Part shown: one piece after another, positions 53,662-62,847 of the stretch
Layout of the letters: each line of letters starts with the position of its first letter
Position numbering within the stretch: position 1 is the stretch's first letter
DNA from: Thalassovita litoralis
GTDB lineage: Bacteria > Pseudomonadota > Alphaproteobacteria > Rhodobacterales > Rhodobacteraceae
Direction of reading: 5' to 3'
DNA: 64,000 bases
NCBI RefSeq assembly: GCF_900182725.1
Contig: NZ_FXTO01000014.1
Location: 1 to 64,000, forward strand
Notes under the pieces: generated by a model
Databases searched by the model: none
The model's input: the letters and a program-made list of their open reading frames with translations, nothing else
What the model was told of the DNA's origin: nothing
Position numbers and translations under genes: made by a program

Positions 53662-53931
53662 TTAGTTTCGTGTTCTGCTGCGCCATCCGCCACGGCGGCG
53701 TGGCACAGTGATCTGCTGCAAGCCTTGCGCCATCACCTCGGTCATCGGATGATCGGGGTAACTGGCCGCATATTTGGCATGTAAATCCGCCAACGCTTGT
53801 TGGCTGTCCGTTCCCACAGGCAAACTTAGCGCCCAGTCCAGAAAGATTGATCGGCACTCGGACTCGCTGATCCCTTCGATCAGAAAGGATTCACGAATCA
53901 ATCCCTTTGGGTCCAATGGGTTAGAGATCAT
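53662..53931 (-). CDS. Conserved small hypothetical protein
   Basis: 89 residues: MISNPLDPKGLIRESFLIEG at the start, an acidic region (SESECRSIFLDWALSLP), a helix (QQALADLHAKYAASYPDHPMTEVMAQGL) and a basic end (RRRGGWRSRTRN). It lacks a signal peptide or membrane helix. The pattern is one I recall from Rhodobacterales but no function is known. It lies convergently after eda and directly downstream of glnE in the same direction, so co-transcription with glnE is likely. Confidence 0.65.
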   Translation of the reverse strand: MISNPLDPKGLIRESFLIEGISESECRSIFLDWALSLPVGTDSQQALADLHAKYAASYPDHPMTEVMAQGLQQITVPRRRGGWRSRTRN

Positions 53932-53946
53932 ATCTTATCTACTCCA

Positions 53947-56730
53947 TCAACTTAAATAAGGGCGCGCCAGCACCGTTGAAATCACGTCCCCGGCCTTGGC
54001 CGTTGTGGTTTCCAGTTCCGCTTGCAGCGCCGTCACGCTGTCAAATCCGGTTTCGCGCAGCAACATGCCCCGCCCACCTTCGCCGATTTCGTCGGGGTCC
54101 AGCGGCTTATCCGTCAGCAGCTTGGAAACCATCTGCACCTTCCAACATAAATCATAGGCATCGGTCAGCGCAGTACCTTCTGCGGCATTCAGCAGCCCCG
54201 CAGCGACAGCCGCAGAAATCGCCCCATGCACGGATTGCCCAGTGTGATGGGTCAGCAACGCCCCGGCCTGCGCGGTCAGTTCGATGTCCTGCAACCGGCC
54301 CGGCCCGATCTTTGCATCCCAGACCCCGGCGGGGGCTTTGGCGGCGGCGATACGGTCGCGCATTTCCGCCACATCGCCCAACACCCTGACCGCGTCCTGC
54401 GGCAGCGCCAACACCTGTGCGCGGACCTGTTCCACAGCCACGGCCACATCAGTTTCCCCTGCCACCGGGCGGGCGCGGGTCAGCGCCAGATGTTCCCATG
54501 TCCATGCCTCGGATGTCTGGTAATCATGGAAGCTGGTCAGGCTGACCGCCACCGGACCCTGCGTTCCCGAGGGGCGCAGGCGCATGTCGATTTCGTACAA
54601 ACGCCCCTCGGCCATCAGGGCGGTCACGGCGGTGACCATTGCCTGCGTCAAGCGCGCATAATAGGCGCGGGTGGCCAGCGGGCGGCGTCCGTCTGACATT
54701 TCCACCCCATCGGCATCATAGATCACGATCAGATCCAGATCCGACGCGGCATTGATCCGCCCCGCGCCCAAGCTGCCCATTCCCAGCGCCATCGCCCCGC
54801 GCCCCGGTTGATCCCCATGTTTCAGCGCAAAATTCGCCACGACCACCGGCCACAACGCGGACAAGGACGCCTGCGCCAGATCGGCATATTCGCGGGCGGC
54901 CCGGTCAGCATCAATCAAACCGCGCAGATGATGCACGCCAATGCGGAAATGCCATTCCTTGGCCCAGCGACGGGCGGTGTCCAGTTTGCGTTCGTAATCC
55001 GGTTCCGCATCCAGCCGCGCGGTCAATTCCGCCACCAAGGCCACCTGCCCCGGCCAATCAGCAAAGAACCCGCCACCGATCACCGCATCAAACACCCCCG
55101 CATTGCGCGACAGGTGCGCCGCCAGCGCGGGTGACGTTCCCGCGATGTCGATCAACAGATCAATCAGTTGCGGGTTCGCCTCAAGCAGGGAAAAAAGCTG
55201 CACCCCGGCGGGCAAACCAGACAGGAACCCATCCAGCACCAGCAAGGCCTCGGCCGGTTTGGCCGCCCGTTGCAGGCGCGACAGCAATTCAGGGCGCAGG
55301 CGTTTGAAAATCGTCATCGCCCGCTCAGACCGCAACGCCGGATAAGCCGCCCAGCGTTGGATGATTGTTTCATCCAGTTCGGGCAAATCCGGGGCCGATT
55401 TGGGCGCGGCATCTGGGGCAAAGAACCCTTCGGTCAGATCATGTACCTGTTCCAGCCGGTCGCGCAATTCCGCCCGCAGCGCCGCCACATCGGTATCCAT
55501 GAAACAGGCCAGTCGATTGAACCCCTCGTCAGATTTGGGCAAGGCATGGGTCTGCGCGTCATTGACCATTTGCAGGCGGTGTTCGACCTCGCGGTGATAA
55601 CGATAATGCCGCGTCAGCACATCGGCCACGTCCTGCGGAATCCAATTCTTGGCCGCCAAAGCAGCCAACCCTTCGACAGTGCCGCGCAGACGCAAATCGG
55701 GATCGCGCCCGCCTGCAATCAACTGACGGGTCTGGGTGAAAAATTCGATCTCGCGGATACCGCCGCGGCCCAGTTTCATATTGTGGTCTTCCAACACCAG
55801 CCGCCCGCCGGTGCCTTTGTGTTCGCGGATGCGCAGGCGCATGTCATGGGCGTCCTGAATGGCCGCGAAATCCAGATGCTTGCGCCAGATAAAGGGGCGC
55901 AGGGTTTTCAGGAACCCATCGCCCGCCGCCAGATACCCCGCCGATGGCCGCGCCTTGATATAGGCCGCGCGTTCCCATGTTCGGCCCAGACTTTCGTAAT
56001 AGGTTTCCGCCGCCGCCATCGCCATGCACACGGGCGTGACTGCCGGATCGGGGCGCAGGCGCAAATCGGTACGGAAAACATAGCCTTCGGCGGTCAGGTC
56101 ATTCAGCATAGACGCCATTTTCCGCGTCGCCCGCACGAAGGCCGCCCGCGCATCATGGTAATCGTCCCGATCGAACCGGGTTTCGTCGAATAGGCAAATC
56201 AGATCAATGTCCGAGGAATAATTCAGCTCGAACGCGCCCATTTTGCCCATCGCAAGACTGACCATGCCGCCCGCTGTGGCGATGTCATCCTCGGTCGCGC
56301 CGGGCAGCTTTTTGCGCCGTATTTCCGCGCCAACCGTCACCTGCAAAGCCAGATCGCTGGCCAGATCGGCAAAGCGGGTCAAGGTTCCCGTCACCTGTTC
56401 CAGCGGCCAGACCCCGGCCACATCACACAGCCCGGTCAACAGCGCAATCCGGCGCTTGGCCTGCCGCAACGCGTTTGGCATCTGATCCGGTGCGGTTCCC
56501 CGCAGGCGGTCGAATTCATCACTGACCGCCTGTTCGGGATTGTCCAGCGCAACGGGCAGCCAATCGCGCTCTTTTTCCATCAGCGATTTCAGATAGGGGC
56601 TACAGCCTGCGGTGCCATCAATCACGCTGGCCAGTTCCGGCGCAAAATCAGGAAACAGGGCGCGGGTTTCTGCCCCACGATCGGGGTCGAAAGGGCGCGG
56701 CGAACGGGTGATGCGAGATGCGAAATTCAT
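53947..56730 (-). CDS. glnE: Glutamate-ammonia-ligase adenylyltransferase
   Basis: 927 residues from the ATG at 56730; the in-frame ATG at 56778 is less likely. GlnE adenylylates and deadenylylates glutamine synthetase in response to PII. Two nucleotidyltransferase domains appear: FELNYSSDIDLICLFDETR in the N-terminal half and LGAGRINAASDLDLIVIYDADGVEMSDG in the C-terminal half, each with the DxD metal ligands, plus REIEFFTQTRQL. Length is near the usual ~950. Divergent from the YbaK gene. Confidence 0.95.
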   Translation of the reverse strand: MNFASRITRSPRPFDPDRGAETRALFPDFAPELASVIDGTAGCSPYLKSLMEKERDWLPVALDNPEQAVSDEFDRLRGTAPDQMPNALRQAKRRIALLTGLCDVAGVWPLEQVTGTLTRFADLASDLALQVTVGAEIRRKKLPGATEDDIATAGGMVSLAMGKMGAFELNYSSDIDLICLFDETRFDRDDYHDARAAFVRATRKMASMLNDLTAEGYVFRTDLRLRPDPAVTPVCMAMAAAETYYESLGRTWERAAYIKARPSAGYLAAGDGFLKTLRPFIWRKHLDFAAIQDAHDMRLRIREHKGTGGRLVLEDHNMKLGRGGIREIEFFTQTRQLIAGGRDPDLRLRGTVEGLAALAAKNWIPQDVADVLTRHYRYHREVEHRLQMVNDAQTHALPKSDEGFNRLACFMDTDVAALRAELRDRLEQVHDLTEGFFAPDAAPKSAPDLPELDETIIQRWAAYPALRSERAMTIFKRLRPELLSRLQRAAKPAEALLVLDGFLSGLPAGVQLFSLLEANPQLIDLLIDIAGTSPALAAHLSRNAGVFDAVIGGGFFADWPGQVALVAELTARLDAEPDYERKLDTARRWAKEWHFRIGVHHLRGLIDADRAAREYADLAQASLSALWPVVVANFALKHGDQPGRGAMALGMGSLGAGRINAASDLDLIVIYDADGVEMSDGRRPLATRAYYARLTQAMVTAVTALMAEGRLYEIDMRLRPSGTQGPVAVSLTSFHDYQTSEAWTWEHLALTRARPVAGETDVAVAVEQVRAQVLALPQDAVRVLGDVAEMRDRIAAAKAPAGVWDAKIGPGRLQDIELTAQAGALLTHHTGQSVHGAISAAVAAGLLNAAEGTALTDAYDLCWKVQMVSKLLTDKPLDPDEIGEGGRGMLLRETGFDSVTALQAELETTTAKAGDVISTVLARPYLS

Positions 56731-56811
56731 GGCCGCACATTGCTGTGGCGGCGGGGGCTGGTCAATGGGGCAAAACACGGGAATAGTGCGCCAAGATCAC
56801 GGAGGTACGGT

Positions 56812-57279
56812 ATGAGCAAAAGCATGAAACGGGTGCGCAAGGCGCTGGACGATCTGGGAATTGAAACCGAAATCAAGGAACTGGGCGTGGCCCGCACCGC
56901 CCAACAGGCCGCCGATGCCGCCGGATGCGCGTTGGATCAGATCACCAAATCCATCATTTTTCGCGGTGAAACCAGCGGCGAGGCTATCCTGTTCCTGACC
57001 GCTGGCGGCAATATGGTGGACGCCGCCAAGGCCAGCGCCGTTGCGGGCGAAGAATTGGGCAAAGCGGATGCCGCGCTGATCCGGGCGCAAACTGGTTTTG
57101 CCATCGGGGGTGTGGCCCCCGTGGGACACCTGAACCCGATCCGTGCCTTTTTGGACCCGCGCCTGTTGGAATTTGAAACCATCTGGGCCGCAGCAGGCAC
57201 CCCGCACCATATTTTCGAGCTAAATTCAGCCGATCTACCCCGGATTACAGGCGCGCAAGAGGCTGATTTCACGCAGTAA
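56812..57279 (+). CDS. YbaK/EbsC-family aminoacyl-tRNA deacylase
   Basis: 155 residues from the ATG at 56812 after GGAGGTACGG. The YbaK fold is shown by VARTAQQAADAAGCALDQITKSIIFR, the catalytic Lys region, ILFLTAGGNMVDAAKA and GFAIGGVAPVGHLNP. Such proteins remove mischarged amino acids (Cys from tRNA-Pro in YbaK, Ala in ProXp-ala). The exact specificity is not readable. It is divergent from glnE. Confidence 0.87.
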   Translation: MSKSMKRVRKALDDLGIETEIKELGVARTAQQAADAAGCALDQITKSIIFRGETSGEAILFLTAGGNMVDAAKASAVAGEELGKADAALIRAQTGFAIGGVAPVGHLNPIRAFLDPRLLEFETIWAAAGTPHHIFELNSADLPRITGAQEADFTQ

Positions 57280-57285
57280 TTCAGA

Positions 57286-57310
57286 TCAATGTAAAAAAGA
57301 TTTACATCAA
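57286..57310 (+). promoter_or_regulatory. Operator-like 25-bp dyad, copy 1, upstream of the DUF2852 gene
   Basis: TCAATGTAAA and ATTTACATCAA flank a short centre, giving the dyad ATGTAAA / TTTACAT. A second copy lies at 57344-57368 with the same outer bases (TCAATGT ... ACATCAA). The pair is 58 bases apart and begins seven bases after the YbaK stop. Confidence 0.5.
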
Positions 57311-57343
57311 CCCTTGCAAGGCGCCCCATCGGTGCCAATCTAT

Positions 57344-57368
57344 TCAATGTGAAACGCATTCACATCAA
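57344..57368 (+). promoter_or_regulatory. Operator-like 25-bp dyad, copy 2, upstream of the DUF2852 gene
   Basis: TCAATGTGAAA and CATTCACATCAA form ATGTGAA / TTCACAT. It matches copy 1 (57286-57310) at 20 of 25 positions, including both seven-base ends. It lies 20 bases before the ATG at 57389, where transcription would be expected to start. A weak TTGCAA at 57314 could be the -35. Confidence 0.5.
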
Positions 57369-57388
57369 CATAGACAAGGGAGACCCTG

Positions 57389-57838
57389 ATGACATCCGCC
57401 GCCGCATATTCTGCCCCCGCTGCACCTGCCCCCCGTCTGGGATGGTTCACGCGGGCCGAAGCATGGCTGGACAGCAAAGGAAAAGGGGCTTGGATCGCCG
57501 CTATGGTTCTGGGCTTTGTTTTCTTCTGGCCGGTCGGCCTGGCCCTTCTTTTTTACATGATCTGGAGCAAAAAAATGTTCGGACAAAAATGCAGCCGCCG
57601 TGGGCCTTTGGCCCGTCAATCCTTTCGTGCGATGAAATCCTCGGGCAATTCGGCCTTTGACGCTTATAAGGCCGATACCCTGCAACGTCTGGAAGAAGAA
57701 CAAGACCAGTTCGAAGCCTTCCTGCAACGCCTGCGCGAAGCCAAGGACAAGGCCGAATTCGATCAGTTCATGGATGATCGCGCCCGTAACGCATCGGCGG
57801 ATCGGTCCGAAGACACGGACAGCCGCGAAAACGCCTGA
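57389..57838 (+). CDS. DUF2852-family membrane protein
   Basis: 149 residues. A Pro/Ala-rich start is followed by LGWFTRAEAWLDSKGKGAWIAAMVLGFVFFWPVGLALLFYMIWSKKMF, two hydrophobic stretches forming one membrane hairpin, which marks DUF2852. The remainder is a coiled coil rich in Glu/Lys (TLQRLEEEQDQFEAFLQRLREAKDKAEFDQFMDDRA). Function is unknown. GGGAGACCC precedes the ATG. Two operator-like dyads upstream suggest regulated expression. The RDD gene follows 60 bases later. Confidence 0.85.
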   Translation: MTSAAAYSAPAAPAPRLGWFTRAEAWLDSKGKGAWIAAMVLGFVFFWPVGLALLFYMIWSKKMFGQKCSRRGPLARQSFRAMKSSGNSAFDAYKADTLQRLEEEQDQFEAFLQRLREAKDKAEFDQFMDDRARNASADRSEDTDSRENA

Positions 57839-57898
57839 TACCGGGCGGCCCGGCGACATGCCGGGCCATCCTTCTTTTGCAACAAAGGGAACGCCGAC

Positions 57899-58336
57899 AT
57901 GTGGCACCTGCCCGATCCCCAGACCCAGCCCGAATTTTACGAAGATGTCGCCATGAAGCGGCTGATCGCTTTCGTTCTGGACACGGTTCTGATTGCATTG
58001 ATCACGGTGCTGGTTGTACCGTTTACCGCCTTTACCGGATTGTTTTTCTTTCCGTTTCTGATGGCCGCTGTGGGGTTTGTGTACCGCGTCATCACCATCG
58101 CCAATGGCTCTGCCACTTTGGGGATGCGGCTGATGGCGATTGAGTTTCGCAATGCCAGCGGCGCCCGGTTTGACCTTGGGCAGGCGTTTTTACATACGGT
58201 TGGTTTGAACCTATCCTTTGCCATCATGCCGCTGCAACTGGTGTCTGTGGTCCTGATGGCCACCACGGAACGCGGCCAAGGATTGACCGATCATGTCATG
58301 GGCAGCGTGGCGATTAACCGCCCGGCCCGCTACTAA
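57899..58336 (+). CDS. RDD-family membrane protein
   Basis: 145 residues. The RDD domain begins MKRLIAFVLDTVLIALITVLVV (basic residue and conserved Asp in the first helix) and continues with a second and third hydrophobic segment, including SATLGMRLMAIEFRNASG, typical of the domain. RDD proteins are proposed transporters or antiporters with unknown substrate. Probably co-transcribed with the DUF2852 gene. Confidence 0.85.
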   Translation: MWHLPDPQTQPEFYEDVAMKRLIAFVLDTVLIALITVLVVPFTAFTGLFFFPFLMAAVGFVYRVITIANGSATLGMRLMAIEFRNASGARFDLGQAFLHTVGLNLSFAIMPLQLVSVVLMATTERGQGLTDHVMGSVAINRPARY

Positions 58337-58423
58337 GGGCGTAACCACGGGCGTAATCTACCCCTTGGCGCGTTGGGGAATGGTTGTTATCGTTTCGCCT
58401 GAAACCGATATTACCGAGTTCCG

Positions 58424-59239
58424 ATGCGTCATACCCTGCCACTGGCCCCTCAATTCTATGTCACCGCGCCGCAACCCTGCCCGTATCTTTCGGGCCGGAT
58501 GGAACGGAAACTGTTCACCGCGCTTCAGGGGGACGGGGCAGAGCGTTTAAATGACAGCTTGTCGAAACAGGGATTTCGCCGCTCGCAGAATGTGCTGTAT
58601 CGCCCGTCCTGTACCGATTGCGCGGCCTGTATGTCTGCGCGCATCCGTGTGGCGGATTTCACCCCGACCAAAAGCCAGCGCCGCGCCCTGCGCCGCAATT
58701 CCGGCCTGACCCGCAAGGCAACCTCGCCCTGGGCGACCGAGGAACAGTTCGATCTGTTCCGCCACTATCTGGACAGCCGCCATGCCGATGGCGGAATGGC
58801 CGATATGGATGTGTTTGAATTTGCCGCGATGATCGAAGAAACCCAAATCCGTACCCGCGTTGTGGAATATGCGGATGCGGAAACCGGCGATTTGGTAGCC
58901 GTCTGCCTGACCGACATCCTAGAGGATGGAGTCAGCATGGTTTATTCCTTCTACGAACCCGACCGCGAAAAACACAGTCTGGGCACCTATATCATTCTGG
59001 ACCATATCCAGATCGCACAAGAAGCCGGGTTGCCCTTTGTCTATCTGGGCTATTGGGTGCCGGGATCGCCGAAGATGGGCTACAAATCCAAATTCTCGGG
59101 GTTGGAGCTGTATGTTGGCGGCCAATGGGAAAAAATGCGCCCCGCCGAGGAATACGGGGCCGAATTGCACCCGCTGTCCACCGATCCGATTGCCGAACAG
59201 GTCGCGAATATCAGCCTTCCCGATTTGCGCGACCGCTAG
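58424..59239 (+). CDS. bpt: Aspartate/glutamate leucyltransferase (N-end-rule aminoacyl-tRNA-protein transferase)
   Basis: 271 residues. Bpt attaches leucine from Leu-tRNA to proteins with N-terminal Asp or Glu, marking them for ClpS-ClpAP degradation. Signatures: [43 protein letters not shown] with the conserved cysteine cluster, and [20 protein letters not shown]-like [20 protein letters not shown] near residue 206. Length is typical of the bacterial ATE/Bpt family. It ends before a bidirectional terminator. Confidence 0.93.
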   Translation: MRHTLPLAPQFYVTAPQPCPYLSGRMERKLFTALQGDGAERLNDSLSKQGFRRSQNVLYRPSCTDCAACMSARIRVADFTPTKSQRRALRRNSGLTRKATSPWATEEQFDLFRHYLDSRHADGGMADMDVFEFAAMIEETQIRTRVVEYADAETGDLVAVCLTDILEDGVSMVYSFYEPDREKHSLGTYIILDHIQIAQEAGLPFVYLGYWVPGSPKMGYKSKFSGLELYVGGQWEKMRPAEEYGAELHPLSTDPIAEQVANISLPDLRDR

Positions 59240-59323
59240 AGCATAGTCGAGGAACAGAAAACCAGTTCCCACTTTTGTGCCACATGCGCCGGACACAACC
59301 GCACCCCCTGCCGCAAAAGCAAA

Positions 59324-59354
59324 AAAGCCGCCCCGAAAGGCGGCTTTCTTTTTT
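59324..59354. terminator. Bidirectional terminator between bpt and the TRAP operon
   Basis: AAAGCCGCC pairs with GGCGGCTTT around CCGAAA. T runs follow on both strands, seven on the plus side after one C and six on the minus side. It serves the convergent bpt and TRAP large-subunit genes. Confidence 0.85.
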
Positions 59355-59372
59355 TCTGTCGGCCCCTGCCCC

Positions 59373-61727
59373 TTAGTTCGGGATCAGCGCCGGGACGATG
59401 GTCACAATCGACGGGAAGAACCACAGGATTGCCAGTCCGACCACCTGGATCAACACAAACGGAATGATCCCGCGATAGATATGGCCCGTTGTCACACTGG
59501 CTGGAGCCACCCCGCGCAAATAGAACAGCGCAAATCCGAACGGTGGCGTCAGGAACGAGGTTTGCAGGTTCACGGCAATCATGATCGTGACCCATTTGGG
59601 ATCGAACGTACCGCCGTAAATCACCGGGCCAACGATCGGAATCACGATGTAGATGATTTCCAGGAAGTCCAGAACAAAGCCCAGAATGAACAGAACCAGC
59701 ATCACCAGCAGGAAGACCGTGAATTCGTTATCAAACGATTTCAGGAATTGCTGGATATAATGTTCCCCCCCGAAAGAGATGACCACAAGGTTCAGCAACT
59801 GCGATCCGATCAGAATAGTGAACACCATCGAAGAAACCTTGGCGGTTTCGCGCACGATGGGGGTCAGCACCCCGGCGGTGAACAGCACCCAGCCCGCATA
59901 GACCAGACCAAAAGCCGAGAACAGATAGGCCCCATATGCAGCAAAGAAGGCAATCCAGCTTTCTGCGGTGACATGATCATTGTTGACCCGCAGATCGAAA
60001 TTCATCCCGATCAGCAGCATCACAGCGATGGCCGCAGTTGCATACAGGATGATCTTACCCGATTTGCCCTGATCCTGAAGCTTGCGATAGGCCGCCAGCA
60101 TCACCGCACCGCCAGCGCCAAGTGCGGCCGCCGGGGTTGGGTTGGTGACACCGCCAAGGATCGACCCCAGAACCGCCACGATCAGAACCAGCGGCGGGAA
60201 CACCACACGGATCAGTTCGTTTTTCGCGGCACGGGCGGCTGCTTCCTTGCTGCCATACAGCGTCAGAACCAGCGGGATCAGGATCAGGATCAACGTCGCC
60301 CCAGCCGAGGTGGTTGGGCTGATCAGCAGCATATCCACCAGCGCCATCAGCAACAGGCCAAACGCCCCAATGATCAGCGGCTTGGAATCCGCCGACGGGG
60401 CAACACCACGTCCCAGCAACAGGGTCAGACCGAACACGACGATGATCGTGGCAATTCCGGTCCCGATCGGAGCAGCGTTCGCGATCTTTTCCGCCTGCAA
60501 CTGCGCGATTTCTTCCTCGCTCAGTTTCTTGGCTTCGGTCACGCCACCGGCTTCGTCGATGGCCTTTTGTTCGGACACGGCTTTATCCCACGCGGATTGC
60601 CCATGCAGGTCGATCATCGACGCCTGACATTCTGCGGACACGTTGGTGCGCAGGCTGGCATTTTGTCCCGCTTCGGAAAACCCGGATACGGTGGTGCTTT
60701 GATTGCCGACCACGCCCAATTCAGCCAGCAGCATCGTCCCCGCAATCAGGGCGACCGGCAGACCGACAAACCAGGTAAAGCCTTCGCGGCGGCTGATCGG
60801 TTCGTGATTGGAATGACCCAGTTCGACAGCGGGGGCTTTTTTCGGGTTAAACAACGCGAAAACAAACGCATATCCCGCATACAACATCGCCAGCAGGATA
60901 CCCGGCAGCATTGCGGCCTGGAACAATGTCCCCACCGATACCACAGCCGGTTCACCCAGATAGGTCAGAGCATCGGTACAACCTGCGCTGACGGCGCGGG
61001 CCTCTTGTGCGGTGGAATACAGATCCCCTGCCAGCGTCCCCAGCAGAACGATCACGATGGACGGCGGGATGATCTGCCCCAGCGTCCCCGAGGCCGCAAT
61101 CACCCCGGTTGACAGTTCCGGCGAATAGCCGTTGCGCAACATGGTGGGCAGCGACAGCAGGCCCATCGTCACAACCGTGGCCCCCACGATCCCGGTCGAT
61201 GCCGCCAAAAACGCGCCCACAACCACAACCGACACGGCCAAACCGCCCGGCAGCGGGCCGAACACCCGCGCCATCGTGGTCAGCAGATCATTCGCGATTT
61301 TCGACCGCTCCAGCGTGATCCCCATCAGCACGAACATCAACACTGCCAGCAGCGTTTCAATCGACGCCCCCGCCAGAACCCGTTCGTTCATCCGGTTCAC
61401 GATAAAGGACACATTGCGGTCCAGCGCGGTTTCCCAGCCCCGTTCAAATACATGCTGCGCCACGCGCGGCAGTTCCGGGTATCGGAAGATCGAAATCGCA
61501 TCGGCCTTTACCCCCGACGCAATCAGGCTGTTATAGGCCTGCGACGAGGTGTCGATGGCCTGATGGATCAACAATCCCGCGCTATCCAGCGCCGCGATGA
61601 TCCCAAACGAAATGATACCGGCCCCACCGATGGCAAAGGCCACCGGGAAACCAGACAGAATGCCCCCGAAAAGGCAAAGGAAGACGATGATCAGGCCGAT
61701 TTCGACGCCATCTAGTCCGAATAGCAT
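59373..61727 (-). CDS. TRAP transporter large permease (DctM), extended form
   Basis: 784 residues, much longer than usual DctM (about 430). The first part (LIIVFLCLFGGILSGFPVAFAIGGAGIISFG...GGLAVSVVVVGAFLAASTGIVGATVVTMGLLSLPTMLRNGYSPELSTGVIAASGTLGQIIPPSIVIVLLG) and the last part (LGFVLDFLEIIYIVIPIVGPVIYGGTFDPKWVTIMIAVNLQTSFLTPPFGFALFYLRG) are the conserved DctM ends. The insertion between them contains a cysteine-bearing extracytoplasmic region and several extra hydrophobic segments. It is the ion-coupled translocation unit and lies at the end of a three-gene operon. Confidence 0.9.
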   Translation of the reverse strand: MLFGLDGVEIGLIIVFLCLFGGILSGFPVAFAIGGAGIISFGIIAALDSAGLLIHQAIDTSSQAYNSLIASGVKADAISIFRYPELPRVAQHVFERGWETALDRNVSFIVNRMNERVLAGASIETLLAVLMFVLMGITLERSKIANDLLTTMARVFGPLPGGLAVSVVVVGAFLAASTGIVGATVVTMGLLSLPTMLRNGYSPELSTGVIAASGTLGQIIPPSIVIVLLGTLAGDLYSTAQEARAVSAGCTDALTYLGEPAVVSVGTLFQAAMLPGILLAMLYAGYAFVFALFNPKKAPAVELGHSNHEPISRREGFTWFVGLPVALIAGTMLLAELGVVGNQSTTVSGFSEAGQNASLRTNVSAECQASMIDLHGQSAWDKAVSEQKAIDEAGGVTEAKKLSEEEIAQLQAEKIANAAPIGTGIATIIVVFGLTLLLGRGVAPSADSKPLIIGAFGLLLMALVDMLLISPTTSAGATLILILIPLVLTLYGSKEAAARAAKNELIRVVFPPLVLIVAVLGSILGGVTNPTPAAALGAGGAVMLAAYRKLQDQGKSGKIILYATAAIAVMLLIGMNFDLRVNNDHVTAESWIAFFAAYGAYLFSAFGLVYAGWVLFTAGVLTPIVRETAKVSSMVFTILIGSQLLNLVVISFGGEHYIQQFLKSFDNEFTVFLLVMLVLFILGFVLDFLEIIYIVIPIVGPVIYGGTFDPKWVTIMIAVNLQTSFLTPPFGFALFYLRGVAPASVTTGHIYRGIIPFVLIQVVGLAILWFFPSIVTIVPALIPN

Positions 61728-61745
61728 ATCCTTGGACCCTTTATC

Positions 61746-62669
61746 TTAGTGCGTGCCTTCGTAGGCTTCTTCGCCCTCGCCAAGGGTATCCTTGTCAAGG
61801 TATTTGCCCGCGCTTTCTTCGCCTTCGACGAATTCAAGGAACGAGCGGTAGAAGAAGGCTACGGCATGGATGAAGACCATTGCGGCGAATGTGATCAGCA
61901 GGATCTTGAACAGGAAATACCCGTTGAACCCGTTGGGCGAGAAGCTGATCGTTTCCACATTCCAGCGCAACGCGCGGGATTTCGCCAGCAGTCGGTCCAA
62001 TTGGTCGCTGGCCGACGGTTTCGGCACAATCAGGTGCCGCCACAGGAAGAACCAGCCATACATCCACGTCAGTACCGCCATCGGCATCATGAACAGAAGC
62101 GAGCCAACCATATCAACGATCCGCTTACCGCGATGGCTTAGCCCGGCATAAATCAGGTCCACCCGGACGTGGCTGCCCTGCACGAACGCATAGGTGGCAC
62201 ACAGGCAAACAACCATTGCGTTATACAGTTTCAGTTCTTCCGAGAACCACGAAATATCCATCTGTAGCGGTATCCCGAAGCCAAAGGACATGTCGGGACG
62301 GGCGAAAACCCGCTGGATGAACACGATCACGATTTGCTGGAACACCATCAGCAGACCGGCCCATGCAAAGAACCGCCCGACGGTGTTGGCAAAGCCCTCC
62401 AGCCCGATCACCATCCCCCACATGAAGCGGCGGAAAATCAGGCCAAAGATGGTCAGCACAACGAAAATCGCCATCACAACAAAGAAGAACTGAACCGAAC
62501 CGCCATAATAAACAAAGCGCATGATGGCCTGTTTATCCGACCAGTCCAGCCAAAGCTGCGGATGGGTTACGGCATATCCCAGATTGTAGAATGCCATCAC
62601 GAAGTTGCTGGCGATCCACCCCAGCAAATCAATTAGTCCAAGAAGCAGGCTTCCGCCTCTCTCCTCCAT
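61746..62669 (-). CDS. TRAP transporter small permease (DctQ), extended form
   Basis: 307 residues, longer than typical DctQ (about 170). Membrane segments at about 10-27 and 53-84 precede the DctQ core (GRFFAWAGLLMVFQQIVIVFIQRVFARPDMSFGF...MVVCLCATYAFVQGSHVRVDLIYAGLSHRGKRIVDMVGSLLFMMPMAVLTWMYG). A charged C-terminal tail follows. It stabilises the large subunit, whose gene starts 18 bases downstream. The extra length parallels the enlarged large subunit. Confidence 0.88.
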   Translation of the reverse strand: MEERGGSLLLGLIDLLGWIASNFVMAFYNLGYAVTHPQLWLDWSDKQAIMRFVYYGGSVQFFFVVMAIFVVLTIFGLIFRRFMWGMVIGLEGFANTVGRFFAWAGLLMVFQQIVIVFIQRVFARPDMSFGFGIPLQMDISWFSEELKLYNAMVVCLCATYAFVQGSHVRVDLIYAGLSHRGKRIVDMVGSLLFMMPMAVLTWMYGWFFLWRHLIVPKPSASDQLDRLLAKSRALRWNVETISFSPNGFNGYFLFKILLITFAAMVFIHAVAFFYRSFLEFVEGEESAGKYLDKDTLGEGEEAYEGTH

Positions 62670-62798
62670 GGTTCAAGCCCTCTGTTGCTGTGGAACAGGA
62701 AGTTCGGATATCGGACGCCGCCCGGTGCCCCTGTCGGGTATGCGCGTCTGCGGCATCGGAAATCCGGGGCGGCGTACACCCGCCCTGCGAAGTCAAAT

Positions 62799-62825
62799 GC
62801 GCCCCCGTCCGGGGAACGGGGGCGC
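62799..62825 (-). terminator. Hairpin between TRAP binding-protein and permease genes
   Basis: GCGCCCCCGT pairs with ACGGGGGCGC around a seven-base loop, 22 bases after the binding-protein stop. No T run follows on the minus strand, so it more likely stabilises the upstream mRNA or causes partial termination than full stop. Confidence 0.55.
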
Positions 62826-62847
62826 TATTCTTAACCGATTGGCCGGA

